A stretch of DNA of 64,000 bases from CAZTII01 sp964613305 (GCA_964613305.1 CAZTII010000001.1:1-64000), one strand, 5' to 3'; counted from the stretch's first letter, positions 26,419 through 36,255 are shown. A program made the numbers and translations. Notes: generated from the letters alone by a model not told the origin.

Positions 26419-27449
26419 AAAAAATAACCGTTATTGTTCCAATTTATAATGTAGAAAAATACATAAGAACGTGTTTTGATTCATTGTTGAAACAAACGAT
26501 GAAAGATTTTGTTGTATTAGCAATTAATGATGGTTCGCCTTATCACGAACAGGTAATTATTGATGAATATTGTCAACAATATCCTATCTTGTTTAAGGGA
26601 ATTCAAAAAGAGAATGGAGGATATGGTTCTGTGTTACAACTAGCGATTGAGCAGTTAGAGACAGAATATTTCTTGATTTGTGATCCTGATGATTTTTTAG
26701 CAGATGATGCTTTAGAACATCTTTTAACACTTGCGGAAGTATCTAATGCGGATATAACAATTGGAGCTAAAAACTTTATTTATAATGATGATCCAATTGG
26801 TGACTATGATGCATCATACAATAAAGGGTACACAACATTAAAAACGAATACAGTGTACAATAAAGATAATTCAGCATTTAATGATTTGTTTTTTGTTGAT
26901 CCCTCGCCTCATAGTAAATTATATCGTCGTAGTTTAGCAAAAAATATAAAGTTTCCAACGAAAGTTGGGTATACGGATAATTTATTGTTTTACATCAGTT
27001 TATTAAACGCGAATAAAGTTCTTTACACTGATAAAACATGTGCTTATTATTTAGTTGATCGTATAGGAAATACGATGACAGATGTTCGTACGGCGGCGTT
27101 TTTAGGTCAAATTAAAGTGTTTAAAACAATCGTTGATCAAGCATCTTCTTTGAAACCAACAAGCATGTTTTATTATCGAATGTTTGAAAGTTTTAACTTT
27201 TTATTAGAACAATCTCGACGTTTAAAAGGTAACAAAGAAGAATATAAACAATCGCTTACAGAACTATATACATTTGTGGAGTGTTTAATTCCGTTTAATA
27301 AGGAGATTATTCCGTTCATTGATAAGTATAGTAAAGCAAAGTTTATCGCAAAATGGCGTTATAAACAGTTGTTAAATGAGAAATCAAGTAAAAAAGCATA
27401 TGATAAAATAATGTCACTCATGGTCAGTGAATTTGTAGAAAAGGAATAA
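26415..27449 (+). CDS. Glycosyltransferase family 2
   Basis: A 344-residue GT2 protein starting ITVIVPIYNVEKYI, with AINDGSP, KENGGYGSVL and DPDD as the metal site. It differs from its neighbours by QKENGGYGS where they have ENGGLSDARN, so its donor or acceptor is probably different. TGGAGG lies upstream within the preceding gene and the start overlaps its stop by 4 bases, so it is translationally coupled. Confidence 0.9.
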   Translation: MKKITVIVPIYNVEKYIRTCFDSLLKQTMKDFVVLAINDGSPYHEQVIIDEYCQQYPILFKGIQKENGGYGSVLQLAIEQLETEYFLICDPDDFLADDALEHLLTLAEVSNADITIGAKNFIYNDDPIGDYDASYNKGYTTLKTNTVYNKDNSAFNDLFFVDPSPHSKLYRRSLAKNIKFPTKVGYTDNLLFYISLLNANKVLYTDKTCAYYLVDRIGNTMTDVRTAAFLGQIKVFKTIVDQASSLKPTSMFYYRMFESFNFLLEQSRRLKGNKEEYKQSLTELYTFVECLIPFNKEIIPFIDKYSKAKFIAKWRYKQLLNEKSSKKAYDKIMSLMVSEFVEKE

Positions 27450-27450
27450 T

Positions 27451-28395
27451 ATGAAAGTATCTTGTATTGTTCCAGTATATAATGTTGAGACATATTTACC
27501 TCAATGTTTAGAATGTTTACAAAATCAAACATTAAAAGAGTTAGAAGTTATCATTGTAAATGATGGTTCTACTGATTCATGTGGCGATATAGCGAAGAAA
27601 TATGTTGCCAATAACATTAATTGGAAATATATTGAAAAAGTAAATGGTGGATTAAGTGATGCTCGAAATGCCGGATTACCGCATGTAACTGGTGAGTACT
27701 TAGCTTTTCTTGATAGTGACGATTTTGTGGATGTAGATTATTATGAATCAATGGTATTAGCGATGGAAGATGATGTTGACATGGTTGTAAGTGATATACA
27801 TTACTTTTCTGACGATAAAAAAGTTGATTGGATTATGTCAGGATTAAGTGATTGGCCAACCGATACAATATCGAAAAAAGGATTGTTATCACCGATGTTT
27901 GCGTGGAATAAATTAGTTCGTACTTCCTTTTTTCTTGACTGCAATGTTCGCTATCCACTTAAAACATGGTATGAAGATTTACCGGTATCAACGGTATTAT
28001 TTGCAAAATCAAAAAAAATTAATCATGTTTCTAACGTTGTTCATTATCGTCAACGTAGCGGTTCTATTATGTCAGAGACGAAAAATCGTCGTATATTTGA
28101 AATTTTTAATGTTTTAAAATTAGTTCGTGATAAATTTTTAGAATTAAACATAATGGATGATTTTTACGAAGAAATTGAATATTTACACATTGAACATTGT
28201 CGTTTATATGGAATGTTTCGTTTTATTCGCTCTGATTATCGTAAGGAAGCCACAGAAATGGCAATTTCCTTAATGCAAAATGTATTTCCTAACTGGAGAA
28301 ATAATAAATATATTAAAAATCTTCCAATGAAAAGACAATTATTTTTAAAATACTATTGTAGGAACACAGCGTGGTTATTTAAATGGATAATCTGA
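27451..28395 (+). CDS. Glycosyltransferase family 2
   Basis: A 314-residue GT2 protein: SCIVPVYNVETYLPQC, IIVNDGSTDS, VNGGLSDARNAG and DSDD as the DxD-type metal site, then TWYEDLPVS in the C-terminal half. It is closest in layout to the enzyme at 25447. The start follows the previous stop by one base. With the two preceding genes it gives three sugar transfers, though no polymerase or priming transferase is recognisable in the locus. Confidence 0.9.
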   Translation: MKVSCIVPVYNVETYLPQCLECLQNQTLKELEVIIVNDGSTDSCGDIAKKYVANNINWKYIEKVNGGLSDARNAGLPHVTGEYLAFLDSDDFVDVDYYESMVLAMEDDVDMVVSDIHYFSDDKKVDWIMSGLSDWPTDTISKKGLLSPMFAWNKLVRTSFFLDCNVRYPLKTWYEDLPVSTVLFAKSKKINHVSNVVHYRQRSGSIMSETKNRRIFEIFNVLKLVRDKFLELNIMDDFYEEIEYLHIEHCRLYGMFRFIRSDYRKEATEMAISLMQNVFPNWRNNKYIKNLPMKRQLFLKYYCRNTAWLFKWII

Positions 28396-28407
28396 AAGGG
28401 GAACTCA

Positions 28408-29946
28408 ATGAGAACTCGATACTCTTTTTATAACTTTCTAGTAAGCTTATTAACAAGTGTTCTTTTACCTATCTTTGGAATGGTTAAATTGCGATTGTTT
28501 GTGGATTGCTATGGAAGTGATGTTAATGGTTTACAATTGACAATGATGCAAGTAATTAATTTTTTAAATATTTGTGCTTTAGCTTATTCGCTAGCATTCA
28601 GACAATTATTGTATAAACCGTTGGGTGAAGGGGATATTGAGCGTGTTAAAGAAATTTATGCGGGCGCAGTAAAAGTATTTAAATTTACCGGTTTTGCGGT
28701 TATTGGCTTAGGAATGGTTATCGCTGCTTTATTTCCTTTTTTCTCGGAAAGTCCATTAAATGCCGTTCAAACATCGCTTGTCTTTTTTATGTTATTACTA
28801 CCACAAGGATTAGCTTACTTTTTTATGGGGCCAAACTTTGTTATCATAGCTGACCAAAAAGAATATAAAATCAATGTTTGGATACAGACAATTGCTATTC
28901 TTCGTATGATTCTAATGATATTATGTATCTTAAACAAGATGAGCTTCTTTGTAGTTGTATTGATTGAGGGTGCCAATGTTGTTATATCATGTACGGTTGA
29001 ACGATATATCTCGTTAAAATCGTATCCATGGTTGAAAGAAGAACCGGTTAATAAATCAGATACATCGTTTAGTATGAGCGCAAAATATACCATAATTCAA
29101 CGATTATCTAATTTAGCAACAAATAATACCGACAACATTGTTATTTCTATTTTTATGGGATATCAAATGACAAGTGTATATGGTGCGTATAGTTATTTGA
29201 TGGAAAGTGTTTCAAGAATTATTAATAGTGCTATCACTGCTCCAATTAATAGTTTTGGTAATTTGTTTAATGATTCTAATGCAGATTCTTATTCTGTATT
29301 TACCGAATTTTTTAATTTTGCGACATATATTGCAAGTATCATTTCCATCTGTATATTTTCAGTGATGAATCAAGTAGTTATTTACGTTATGAACAAGCCT
29401 GAAGAATTTAATGTTTCACTTTGGGTTACTTTCTTATTTGCAATTAATGTCTTTTATTTAACAATGCGAGAGCCAATTATTATTTCCAGGGATGCGAATG
29501 GTTACTTTAAAGATGCAAAAACAAATGCTTGGATAGCAGCTATCGTCAAGGTTATTGCTAGTGTTGTTTTTATTCGATTTTGGGGAATTGCAGGTGTTTT
29601 ATTAGCGACATTAATAACAAACTGGGTTGTTGACTTTTTATATAATCCACCATTAGTTTATCGTAAAGTTTTTCATCTTAACCCACTACGTTACTATAAA
29701 ATGGTTGTGGTTCGTATGCTTATTGCCTTTATAGTTGGTGTATTTAGTTTTGGTTTATGGACTAAACTTCAATTTTTAGCAACTACAGGAATCGTTAATT
29801 TCTTGTTGGCGTGCATTATATTGGGTGTTTTTGTATTCGTTACCATAACTATTATTTATGCAGTAAGTTTTTCATCGTTTAGAAAATTATTTACGCGGTT
29901 AAAATCAATCTTATTGAAAAGGAAAGCTCTAGCACAAACAGTATAA
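28408..29946 (+). CDS. Second flippase-like multi-pass membrane protein
   Basis: A 512-residue protein with about 12-14 membrane segments and Wzx/MviN-like organisation (N-terminal RTRYSFYNFLVSLLTSVLLP, LRLFVDCYGSDVNGL). Its pattern, with a conserved FRQLLYKPL segment after helix 2, is that of the polysaccharide transporters found at the end of many Bacillota glycan loci. AAGGGG precedes the ATG. It probably handles export of a second glycan or teichoic-acid-like unit. Wzy polymerase activity was considered but the fold reads as a flippase. It is the last gene before a terminator. Confidence 0.82.
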   Translation: MRTRYSFYNFLVSLLTSVLLPIFGMVKLRLFVDCYGSDVNGLQLTMMQVINFLNICALAYSLAFRQLLYKPLGEGDIERVKEIYAGAVKVFKFTGFAVIGLGMVIAALFPFFSESPLNAVQTSLVFFMLLLPQGLAYFFMGPNFVIIADQKEYKINVWIQTIAILRMILMILCILNKMSFFVVVLIEGANVVISCTVERYISLKSYPWLKEEPVNKSDTSFSMSAKYTIIQRLSNLATNNTDNIVISIFMGYQMTSVYGAYSYLMESVSRIINSAITAPINSFGNLFNDSNADSYSVFTEFFNFATYIASIISICIFSVMNQVVIYVMNKPEEFNVSLWVTFLFAINVFYLTMREPIIISRDANGYFKDAKTNAWIAAIVKVIASVVFIRFWGIAGVLLATLITNWVVDFLYNPPLVYRKVFHLNPLRYYKMVVVRMLIAFIVGVFSFGLWTKLQFLATTGIVNFLLACIILGVFVFVTITIIYAVSFSSFRKLFTRLKSILLKRKALAQTV

Positions 29947-29964
29947 TGAATCATAATTTTAAAA

Positions 29965-29997
29965 AAAAGCTACTGCTTAATTGGCATTGTAGCTTTT
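29965..29997. terminator. Bidirectional terminator ending the polysaccharide locus
   Basis: AAAAGCTAC (29965-29973) and GTAGCTTTT (29989-29997) pair perfectly, with A-run and T-run flanks. It overlaps the stop codon of the convergent hydrolase gene. Confidence 0.85.
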
Positions 29998-30842
29998 ATG
30001 CTATTGACTATTTCATTAACAAAAGCGTTGGGTGTAGCGTGTCCATCATTTGGATATAAATACAACTCAATGTTTTTTTCATTAAATCGTCTTAAATGGT
30101 CATATACATTTTGTGCTTGTTGGTAGGGGAATATTTCATCTAATTCACCTTGCCCCATAACAATTTTTGTTCTAATGAGTCTTTCTTTGTATTTGAAGGG
30201 ATTTTCTTCAATCATGTTCATAATTTGTTTTTCAAAGAAATGGTCTTCAGTAATTGATTTTGAATTCTCATAACTTGTATTTAATAAATAGCTCGATTCT
30301 AAAATCGTCCAATCGCAAGGTGCATTAATCGTCGTGATAATTTTAATTGGATACTTACCATTAGTCACATATTTAAAGGATAACATTCCGCCCATAGAGT
30401 ATCCGATTAAAGCGACATTCTTGACATCGATTAATTCATTAAAGGATGCGTATTCAATCAGCGTATCAATTGTAGTTACATCTGTTACAATATCGCAAAA
30501 GAGTTCTTTTCCTTCGCGCAGACCATGTCCTTTTAAGTCAGGAGCAATAACGAAGTAGCCTAAGCTTGAAAGCTTTGTTAAAAAATAATGCATACTTTCT
30601 TTTGAACCAGTTGCTCCATGAAGGGCTATTACTAGAGGTTTCTTTTTATTGTCAATTTTTTTAGCTTCAAGAATAGGAATATCTTCAACTTTTTTAGCAG
30701 TTAGAGATACATCCATATTATTCGCTTGTTGTATAAGCATTGATGAGTCTAATTCCATATCGGTGGTAGTTAGTTTAGTTTGCTTTTGTGTTGTGCAGCT
30801 AAATAATAACAGAGTTAACAGTATTAATAGTAGTTTTCTCAT
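29970..30842 (-). CDS. Lipoprotein alpha/beta hydrolase
   Basis: A 290-residue secreted, lipid-anchored hydrolase. The start at 30842 gives MRKLLLILLTLLLFSC, with the lipobox Cys at residue 16 and an AGGAG site; an upstream start at 30872 would bury the signal. The fold motifs are LHGATGSKESM (oxyanion hole), PDLKGHGLREGK, the nucleophile GYSMGG, and a catalytic His in NDGHATPNAF. It is a serine esterase or peptidase-like enzyme of unknown substrate. The ATG overlaps the stop of the LysR gene (ATGA), so the regulator and hydrolase form an operon. Confidence 0.85.
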   Translation of the reverse strand: MRKLLLILLTLLLFSCTTQKQTKLTTTDMELDSSMLIQQANNMDVSLTAKKVEDIPILEAKKIDNKKKPLVIALHGATGSKESMHYFLTKLSSLGYFVIAPDLKGHGLREGKELFCDIVTDVTTIDTLIEYASFNELIDVKNVALIGYSMGGMLSFKYVTNGKYPIKIITTINAPCDWTILESSYLLNTSYENSKSITEDHFFEKQIMNMIEENPFKYKERLIRTKIVMGQGELDEIFPYQQAQNVYDHLRRFNEKNIELYLYPNDGHATPNAFVNEIVNSIKATMPIKQ

Positions 30843-31717
30843 ATTTCTCCTTTCGTAGCGAGTGATAAGCATAAAGTGATTTCATTAATTAACTCCTGTT
30901 GAAAGACGTGATTTTTAAGCCATACAACATAGGTATCAACTAAGATATGGTGATCACTGATGGAAATTTCACGAATAGGGTAGTGATTTTTTAAATGTGT
31001 AAGTGACGATTTTGTTACAAAGGTAATTGCGTCATGATGTTGAATTCCATATAGTAACGTTGTAAGATCAGCTATATCTAGTGGCACATTTAAATGGATT
31101 GAGCGTAATTGTTCAAAATGTTGCAATTTTTTAATAAAACTTTCTTTATTGTTTAAAAACAAAGGATATTGTAAACATTGTTTAAGCGTTAACTTTTCGG
31201 GTATTGATGATGTCGTGGCTACAATTGGGACAAGTTCAGTTGATGCGAATAATTGATAATCAACATCGTTCTTGTTAAAATCATCATCGATAATAGCGAA
31301 ATCGATATCACCATTTTGTAAACTATGAATTATTGATGAGCTTGATGTAACATTGATTTGTAGTTGCATCTTCTTTTTATCATGCAATAAATGTAAGAAA
31401 GAAATAGCGTTTTCGGATAATTCAGAAGTGATACCAAAACGAATGTTATGTTCATTACTATTAAGGTCTTTTAATTTATTTTTAAGATAAGCTTCATTTT
31501 CAATTAAAGTTTGAAAAGCTTCTTGCAATAACAAGCCTTCTTTCGTCAGTGAATTTTTTTTGCCTTCAATGATGAATAATTTTACACCATAGTTTTCCTC
31601 TAACATTTGAATATGTTTTGATACGGCAGGCTGCGTAATTGATAGCTTCATTGATGCTTTTGTGTAGTTTAATTCTTGGGCTACCATCAGAAAAGTATTT
31701 ACTTTATAATCTAACAT
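30839..31717 (-). CDS. LysR family transcriptional regulator
   Basis: A 292-residue LysR-type regulator. The N-terminal winged helix-turn-helix is FLMVAQELNYTKASMKLSIT followed by QPAVSKHIQMLEE, and the C-terminal ligand-binding domain follows (DIDFAIIDDDF). TGAGGAAAT precedes the ATG. It is divergent from the M-box/mgtA unit and upstream of the lipoprotein hydrolase in the same operon. LysR proteins usually control a neighbour and themselves, so the hydrolase is a likely target; the effector is unknown. Confidence 0.93.
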   Translation of the reverse strand: MLDYKVNTFLMVAQELNYTKASMKLSITQPAVSKHIQMLEENYGVKLFIIEGKKNSLTKEGLLLQEAFQTLIENEAYLKNKLKDLNSNEHNIRFGITSELSENAISFLHLLHDKKKMQLQINVTSSSSIIHSLQNGDIDFAIIDDDFNKNDVDYQLFASTELVPIVATTSSIPEKLTLKQCLQYPLFLNNKESFIKKLQHFEQLRSIHLNVPLDIADLTTLLYGIQHHDAITFVTKSSLTHLKNHYPIREISISDHHILVDTYVVWLKNHVFQQELINEITLCLSLATKGEI

Positions 31718-31776
31718 GTTATTTCCTCACGTATTAATAATACCGCAAAAACATTGAAAATGATATGTAAAGTTGG

Positions 31777-31805
31777 TTGACAAAGCCACTTTGAAAAGTT
31801 ATGAT
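31777..31805 (+). promoter_or_regulatory. Consensus promoter of M-box/mgtA transcript
   Basis: TTGACA at 31777-31782, a 17-base spacer, then TATGAT at 31800-31805. The start would be about 31812, a few bases before the M-box core. Confidence 0.8.
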
Positions 31806-31811
31806 GGTAAA

Positions 31812-32002
31812 GAAGATGGTAGGTGAGGCTACTATAAGGATATGGGTTGCTGCCGCAAAATAGTGGAGACACTATGCGCTGGTATGAATAGTCTACATTG
31901 TACGAAGGTGTAGAATAAAGCAATTTCACCGCCTTATAGAGCTAAAGCTCAAACGTCGTGTAGTTGGACTAGTTGAACTTGCCATTTTAGCAAGTTTTTT
32001 TT
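31812..32002 (+). ncRNA. M-box (ykoK) Mg2+-sensing riboswitch with terminator
   Basis: The conserved M-box core is visible: TAGGTGAGGCTACTATAAGG from 31820, GGTTGCTGCCGC near 31845-31856, and the 3' CCGCCTTATAGAGCTAAAGC around 31929-31948. A terminator follows: AACTTGC (31976-31982) with GCAAGTT (31990-31996) and eight T. M-box RNAs bind Mg2+ and favour termination when Mg2+ is plentiful. The downstream gene is an MgtA-type Mg2+ ATPase, which fits exactly. Confidence 0.9.
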
Positions 32003-32054
32003 GATGGGAGGGATTGTTTTGGATAGTATACCGCAACAGAAATACAATAAATAA

Positions 32055-32084
32055 AGTAAAGATACTTTTTTGTGTGTCTTTACT
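32055..32084 (+). other. Second hairpin between M-box terminator and mgtA
   Basis: AGTAAAGATAC (32055-32065) pairs with GTGTCTTTACT (32074-32084), 11 bp with one G-U pair and an 8-base loop. It ends 8 bases before the GGAGG of mgtA, with no T-run after it. It may stabilise the message or tune ribosome loading. Confidence 0.5.
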
Positions 32085-32105
32085 ATAATGAAGGAGGTAG
32101 AGACG

Positions 32106-34793
32106 ATGAAAAAGAGAAATAATTTTCACCACGTTTATGAACATTCTGATTTAATTTCTATGGCTGAATTTGCTCAGATGGATATGAATTTAGTGTATGA
32201 GTTTACCCACTCAAAATCTACAGGTTTAAGTAGCGAACAAGTAGAAATAAACTTAGAACAGTTTGGCTCAAATGAAATTACGGAAATGAAAGAAGATTCT
32301 GTCTTTGTTCAGTTTTTAAAAACATTTTTGGACCCATTTTCAATTATTTTAATTTTATTAGCAATTGTATCATATATAACAGATGTTATATTAGTAAGTG
32401 GAGAAGATAAAAATCCTATTACTGTTTTTGTTATTTTAATTTTAGTGTTTATAAGTAGTTCCATACGATTTGTACAAGAAAGAAAAAGTTCTTTAGCTAT
32501 GACTCAACTTCTTGATCAAGTGGCACTTACCATCGGTGTTTTACGTGATGGTAATGAGATTGAAGTGTCTTTTGATGAAGTAGTTGTTGGTGACATTATT
32601 GTTCTTTCAGCAGGGGATATGCTTCCTGCCGATTGTCGAGTGATTAGTGCAAAGGATTTGTTTGTGTCTCAATCATCATTGACTGGAGAAAGTGATTCTA
32701 TTGAAAAAATGGAAAAAATTAGTTCCAGAAAAAAAGATAGTATTATGGATTATGAAAATCTTGTATTTATGGGTAGTGATGTTGTTAGTGGTGCTGCCTT
32801 AGCAATCGTATTAAAAGTTGGTAACCATACAACATTAGGAGAAGTTGCATCAAAATTAACTGAGAAACCAAGTGCTACAAGCTTTGATCGTAGTGTTAAT
32901 TCGATTTCAACGCTATTAATTCGTTTTATGTTAGTGATGGTTCCAGTTGTATTTTTTATTAATGGCTTTAGTAAAAAGAATTGGTTGGATGCATTTTTGT
33001 TTTCGGTGAGTATTGCGGTTGGATTAACACCAGAAATGTTACCAATGATTGTAACGAGTTGTTTAGCTAAAGGTGCTATTGCGATGTCTAATAAAAAGAC
33101 GGTTATTAAACAACTTCAGGCAATTCAAAATTTTGGAGCGATGGATATTTTATGTACTGATAAAACAGGAACACTAACACGTGATGAAGTAATTTTGGAG
33201 CATCATTTGAATTTAGACGATGTAGAAGATGATAAGGTGTTATCGTTTGGTTATTTAAATTCATTTCATCAAACAGGTCTTAAAAATTTAATGGACAAAT
33301 CGATTATTAAACGTTGTGAATCGATTGTATTTAACGATGAACCGATGAAAAATAATATTATTTCATACAATAAGGTAGATGAAATTCCTTTTGATTTTGG
33401 TAGAAAAAGAATGAGTGTTGTTGTTGAAAACAAGGATAACAATTATTTGATTTGTAAAGGTGCAGTCGAGGAAATGTTATCGCTTTGCATTAGTAAAGAA
33501 AAAGATAATGTTGTCTCTGAGTTGACTAGTGATGATATCGCATTAGTGAGTAAGCAAGTGGAAGCTTGGAATTTAGAAGGTTTTCGTGTTATTGCGGTAG
33601 CATATAAAAAATGCAAGAAAAATCAACGTATTTTTTCATTAGATGATGAAAAAGACTTAGTATTATTAGGCTATCTTACTTTCTTAGACCCACCGAAGGA
33701 AAGCGCTGAAGAAGCTATCCGTGCCCTTCATAAACAAGGAATTGATGTTAAGGTATTAACTGGTGATAATGACGCTGTAACACGTGCTATATGCGCTAAA
33801 GTTGGTATTGCCACGGAACCAATTTGTTTAGGTGTTGATGTTGAAAAGATGACCGATGAAGAATTGTATCAAGTTGCCTTTAAAACACCAATTTTCGCGA
33901 AATTATCGCCGGCTCAAAAAGCACGTATTATTCGTATTTTAAAAGATAGTAATCACACTGTTGGTTATATGGGTGATGGTATTAATGATGCCTTAGCACT
34001 AAAAGAATCAGATATTGGTATTAGTGTTGATACGGCAGTTGATATTTCTAAAGAAGCAGCGGATATGATTTTATTAGAAAAAGATTTAATGGTATTAAAA
34101 GATGGAATTATTGAAGGTAGAATAACATGTGTTAACATGATTAAATACTTAAAAATGACCATTAGTAGTAATTTTGGTAACATGTTTAGTGTTGTTGTAG
34201 CTAGTTTATTTTTACCATTTTTACCAATGATTCCAGTACAGCTTATCGTGTTAAATGTTACGTATGATTTAAGTTGTACGGCTATTCCTTGGGATTTAGT
34301 TGATGAGGAATTAATTGACCATCCAACTAAATGGGATAGTGATAGCATAAAGAAGTTCATGGTTTCTATTGGACCGATATCAAGTATTTTTGATTGTTTA
34401 ATGTTTGCGATTTTGTACTTTATTTTAATTCCTAAATTGTGTGGTGGAAGTTATTCGACATTATCACCTGCAGCACAACTACAATTTAGTTCACTATTTC
34501 AAACAGGATGGTTTATTGCTTCCATGTGGACTCAATCGTTGGTCATTCACTTTATTCGTACCCAACACATTCCTTTTGTTCAATCAAGACCAGCAAAAGT
34601 GTTATTTTTTGCCAGTATTTTAAGTATTATTTTTGTTACTAGCTTACCATATACACCTTTAGCGACGTCACTTCATCTTCAACCACTACCATTGGAATAT
34701 TTCTTTTACTTAATTGCTGTTGTAAGTGGTTATATGATGACAATGTTGGTTGCAAAAAAACAATTTATGAAGAAAAATGGTATTTGGATTTAA
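32106..34793 (+). CDS. mgtA: Magnesium-translocating P-type ATPase (MgtA type)
   Basis: An 895-residue type IIIB P-type ATPase that imports Mg2+. It has an N-terminal cytoplasmic tail, actuator motif LTGES, phosphorylation site DKTGTLT, ATP-site KGAVEE, and hinge GDGINDALALKESDIGIS, with ten membrane helices expected. GGAGG at 32093-32097 stands 8 bases before the ATG at 32106, which is preferred over earlier in-frame non-ATG starts. The M-box leader directly upstream supports magnesium over calcium. A terminator follows within a few bases. Confidence 0.95.
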   Translation: MKKRNNFHHVYEHSDLISMAEFAQMDMNLVYEFTHSKSTGLSSEQVEINLEQFGSNEITEMKEDSVFVQFLKTFLDPFSIILILLAIVSYITDVILVSGEDKNPITVFVILILVFISSSIRFVQERKSSLAMTQLLDQVALTIGVLRDGNEIEVSFDEVVVGDIIVLSAGDMLPADCRVISAKDLFVSQSSLTGESDSIEKMEKISSRKKDSIMDYENLVFMGSDVVSGAALAIVLKVGNHTTLGEVASKLTEKPSATSFDRSVNSISTLLIRFMLVMVPVVFFINGFSKKNWLDAFLFSVSIAVGLTPEMLPMIVTSCLAKGAIAMSNKKTVIKQLQAIQNFGAMDILCTDKTGTLTRDEVILEHHLNLDDVEDDKVLSFGYLNSFHQTGLKNLMDKSIIKRCESIVFNDEPMKNNIISYNKVDEIPFDFGRKRMSVVVENKDNNYLICKGAVEEMLSLCISKEKDNVVSELTSDDIALVSKQVEAWNLEGFRVIAVAYKKCKKNQRIFSLDDEKDLVLLGYLTFLDPPKESAEEAIRALHKQGIDVKVLTGDNDAVTRAICAKVGIATEPICLGVDVEKMTDEELYQVAFKTPIFAKLSPAQKARIIRILKDSNHTVGYMGDGINDALALKESDIGISVDTAVDISKEAADMILLEKDLMVLKDGIIEGRITCVNMIKYLKMTISSNFGNMFSVVVASLFLPFLPMIPVQLIVLNVTYDLSCTAIPWDLVDEELIDHPTKWDSDSIKKFMVSIGPISSIFDCLMFAILYFILIPKLCGGSYSTLSPAAQLQFSSLFQTGWFIASMWTQSLVIHFIRTQHIPFVQSRPAKVLFFASILSIIFVTSLPYTPLATSLHLQPLPLEYFFYLIAVVSGYMMTMLVAKKQFMKKNGIWI

Positions 34794-34817
34794 AGCGTTG
34801 TATTTTAACGCTTTTTT
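34792..34817 (+). terminator. Terminator of mgtA
   Basis: AAAGCGTT (34792-34799) and AACGCTTT (34807-34814) form an 8-bp stem followed by a T-run. Confidence 0.9.
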
Positions 34818-34890
34818 TATTTGTTTTTATAATAATAAACAAATTATTTGAAGTGTGATATAAATAAATGTAATATAGGGGGCTTTAATT

Positions 34891-36252
34891 ATGGACAATA
34901 ACAATACAAAAAAATTCAATAAAGTAAAAATTCATCATATTAAAATAATTTTTACCGTATTAAGTATTGTTTCAAGTGGATTACTTGCGATGATAGTATA
35001 TAGTATATCAACGATTAATAAAATTGAAGAACAACTTATCGATGTTCAACGCGATTATGACGTTGTTATTCAATCAGCCGCAAATTTAATGCAAGGTTCT
35101 GATTTCTTAACGGCTCAAGTGTGGCGTTTTGTTGCGACTGGGCAGCGAGAATACATGGATAGTTATTGGTATGAAGTAAATGTCGTTAAAAGTAGAGATG
35201 CTTCACTTGATACATTGACGCAAGGGAAACACTTATCGGAACTAGTAGAACAATTAACGATTGCGAAAGCTGAATCAGATGCATTGGTTGGGTTAGAACT
35301 TTGGGGCATGCGCATGATTTGTGATGCAAATGGAATGCCAGTTTCAGAAATGCCAAAAGAAGTAGCTGAATACATTGTTCCTGAAATTGATAAACAATTA
35401 CCGAATGATTTAAAGAAAGTATTGGCAATAAAGTGGTTGTTCGGTGAAAAATATAAAGAAAGCAAAGGAAGAATTATTGATGCAGTTAAACAGTGTCGTT
35501 TAATTGAACAAAACATATTCAATGATACGATGACGTTGATGAAGAAAAGGATTGATACATATTCTAACATTATTCGTTTTTCATCAATTTCCTTATTTGT
35601 CTTGCTAGTGTCTTCTGTAATATTTTATTTTAATATGATTATTAAGAAAGTTAGAAAATTACGTTCTGATTTTTTACATGGGCATCGAATTCATCTTGGT
35701 AATGAAAGTGATGATGTATCTGAAAGCTTAAGTTTCTATTACGAGTTATTAGAACAGATTTATTTAAGGGATGAACAAATAAGTAATTTAGCGCGTTTGG
35801 ATGAATTAACGAAGTTACCAAGTAAACCAATGGCGAATGAGTTAATGGCAGAAGCGATGAATAATTATGTGAATACGCTTGGTTTAATTTTAATTGAAAT
35901 TGAAAATTTTGAAAAATTTAATTTTGAACACGGTGTTAGTATTGGTGATCGATTGTTGATTGAAGTTGGTAAACGGTTTTCACAAACGGTTACTGAAGGT
36001 GAGGGATTTGTAGCGCGAGTTGGCGATAAAAAATTCTTAGCGGTTGTTTATAATGTTGATGAAAAGAAATTAAATAAATTTAGAGAACTACTTATTTCTA
36101 AAATTAATAGTATTACTAGTGAATCGATTGGATTAAGAGGAAGTGATTTAAAAATTGAACTTAATTCGGGGTTAACGTATTGGACACGCTCAGGATATTC
36201 TAACGTAACGGATTTAGTTCGTGAACTTGATCGTTCTTTGTATAAAGGTTAA
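34891..36252 (+). CDS. Membrane sensor protein with degenerate GGDEF domain
   Basis: A 453-residue protein. One membrane helix (about 17-40), a ~185-residue extracytoplasmic helical sensor region resembling a four-helix-bundle ligand domain, a second helix (about 228-250), a linker and a C-terminal GGDEF fold from ~305. The GGDEF motif reads VGDKKF, so cyclase activity is unlikely, although LDELTKLPSKPM at the domain start is typical. It has a GGGGG-type site before the ATG. The EAL protein gene starts three bases after its stop; the two probably form a signalling pair in which this protein senses and the partner acts (inference). Confidence 0.85.
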   Translation: MDNNNTKKFNKVKIHHIKIIFTVLSIVSSGLLAMIVYSISTINKIEEQLIDVQRDYDVVIQSAANLMQGSDFLTAQVWRFVATGQREYMDSYWYEVNVVKSRDASLDTLTQGKHLSELVEQLTIAKAESDALVGLELWGMRMICDANGMPVSEMPKEVAEYIVPEIDKQLPNDLKKVLAIKWLFGEKYKESKGRIIDAVKQCRLIEQNIFNDTMTLMKKRIDTYSNIIRFSSISLFVLLVSSVIFYFNMIIKKVRKLRSDFLHGHRIHLGNESDDVSESLSFYYELLEQIYLRDEQISNLARLDELTKLPSKPMANELMAEAMNNYVNTLGLILIEIENFEKFNFEHGVSIGDRLLIEVGKRFSQTVTEGEGFVARVGDKKFLAVVYNVDEKKLNKFRELLISKINSITSESIGLRGSDLKIELNSGLTYWTRSGYSNVTDLVRELDRSLYKG

Positions 36253-36255
36253 GTA

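Noticed and set aside
33965..34360. 131-codon minus-strand ORF in mgtA
   Set aside because: Shadow of the conserved P-type ATPase hinge and helices; no start signals.
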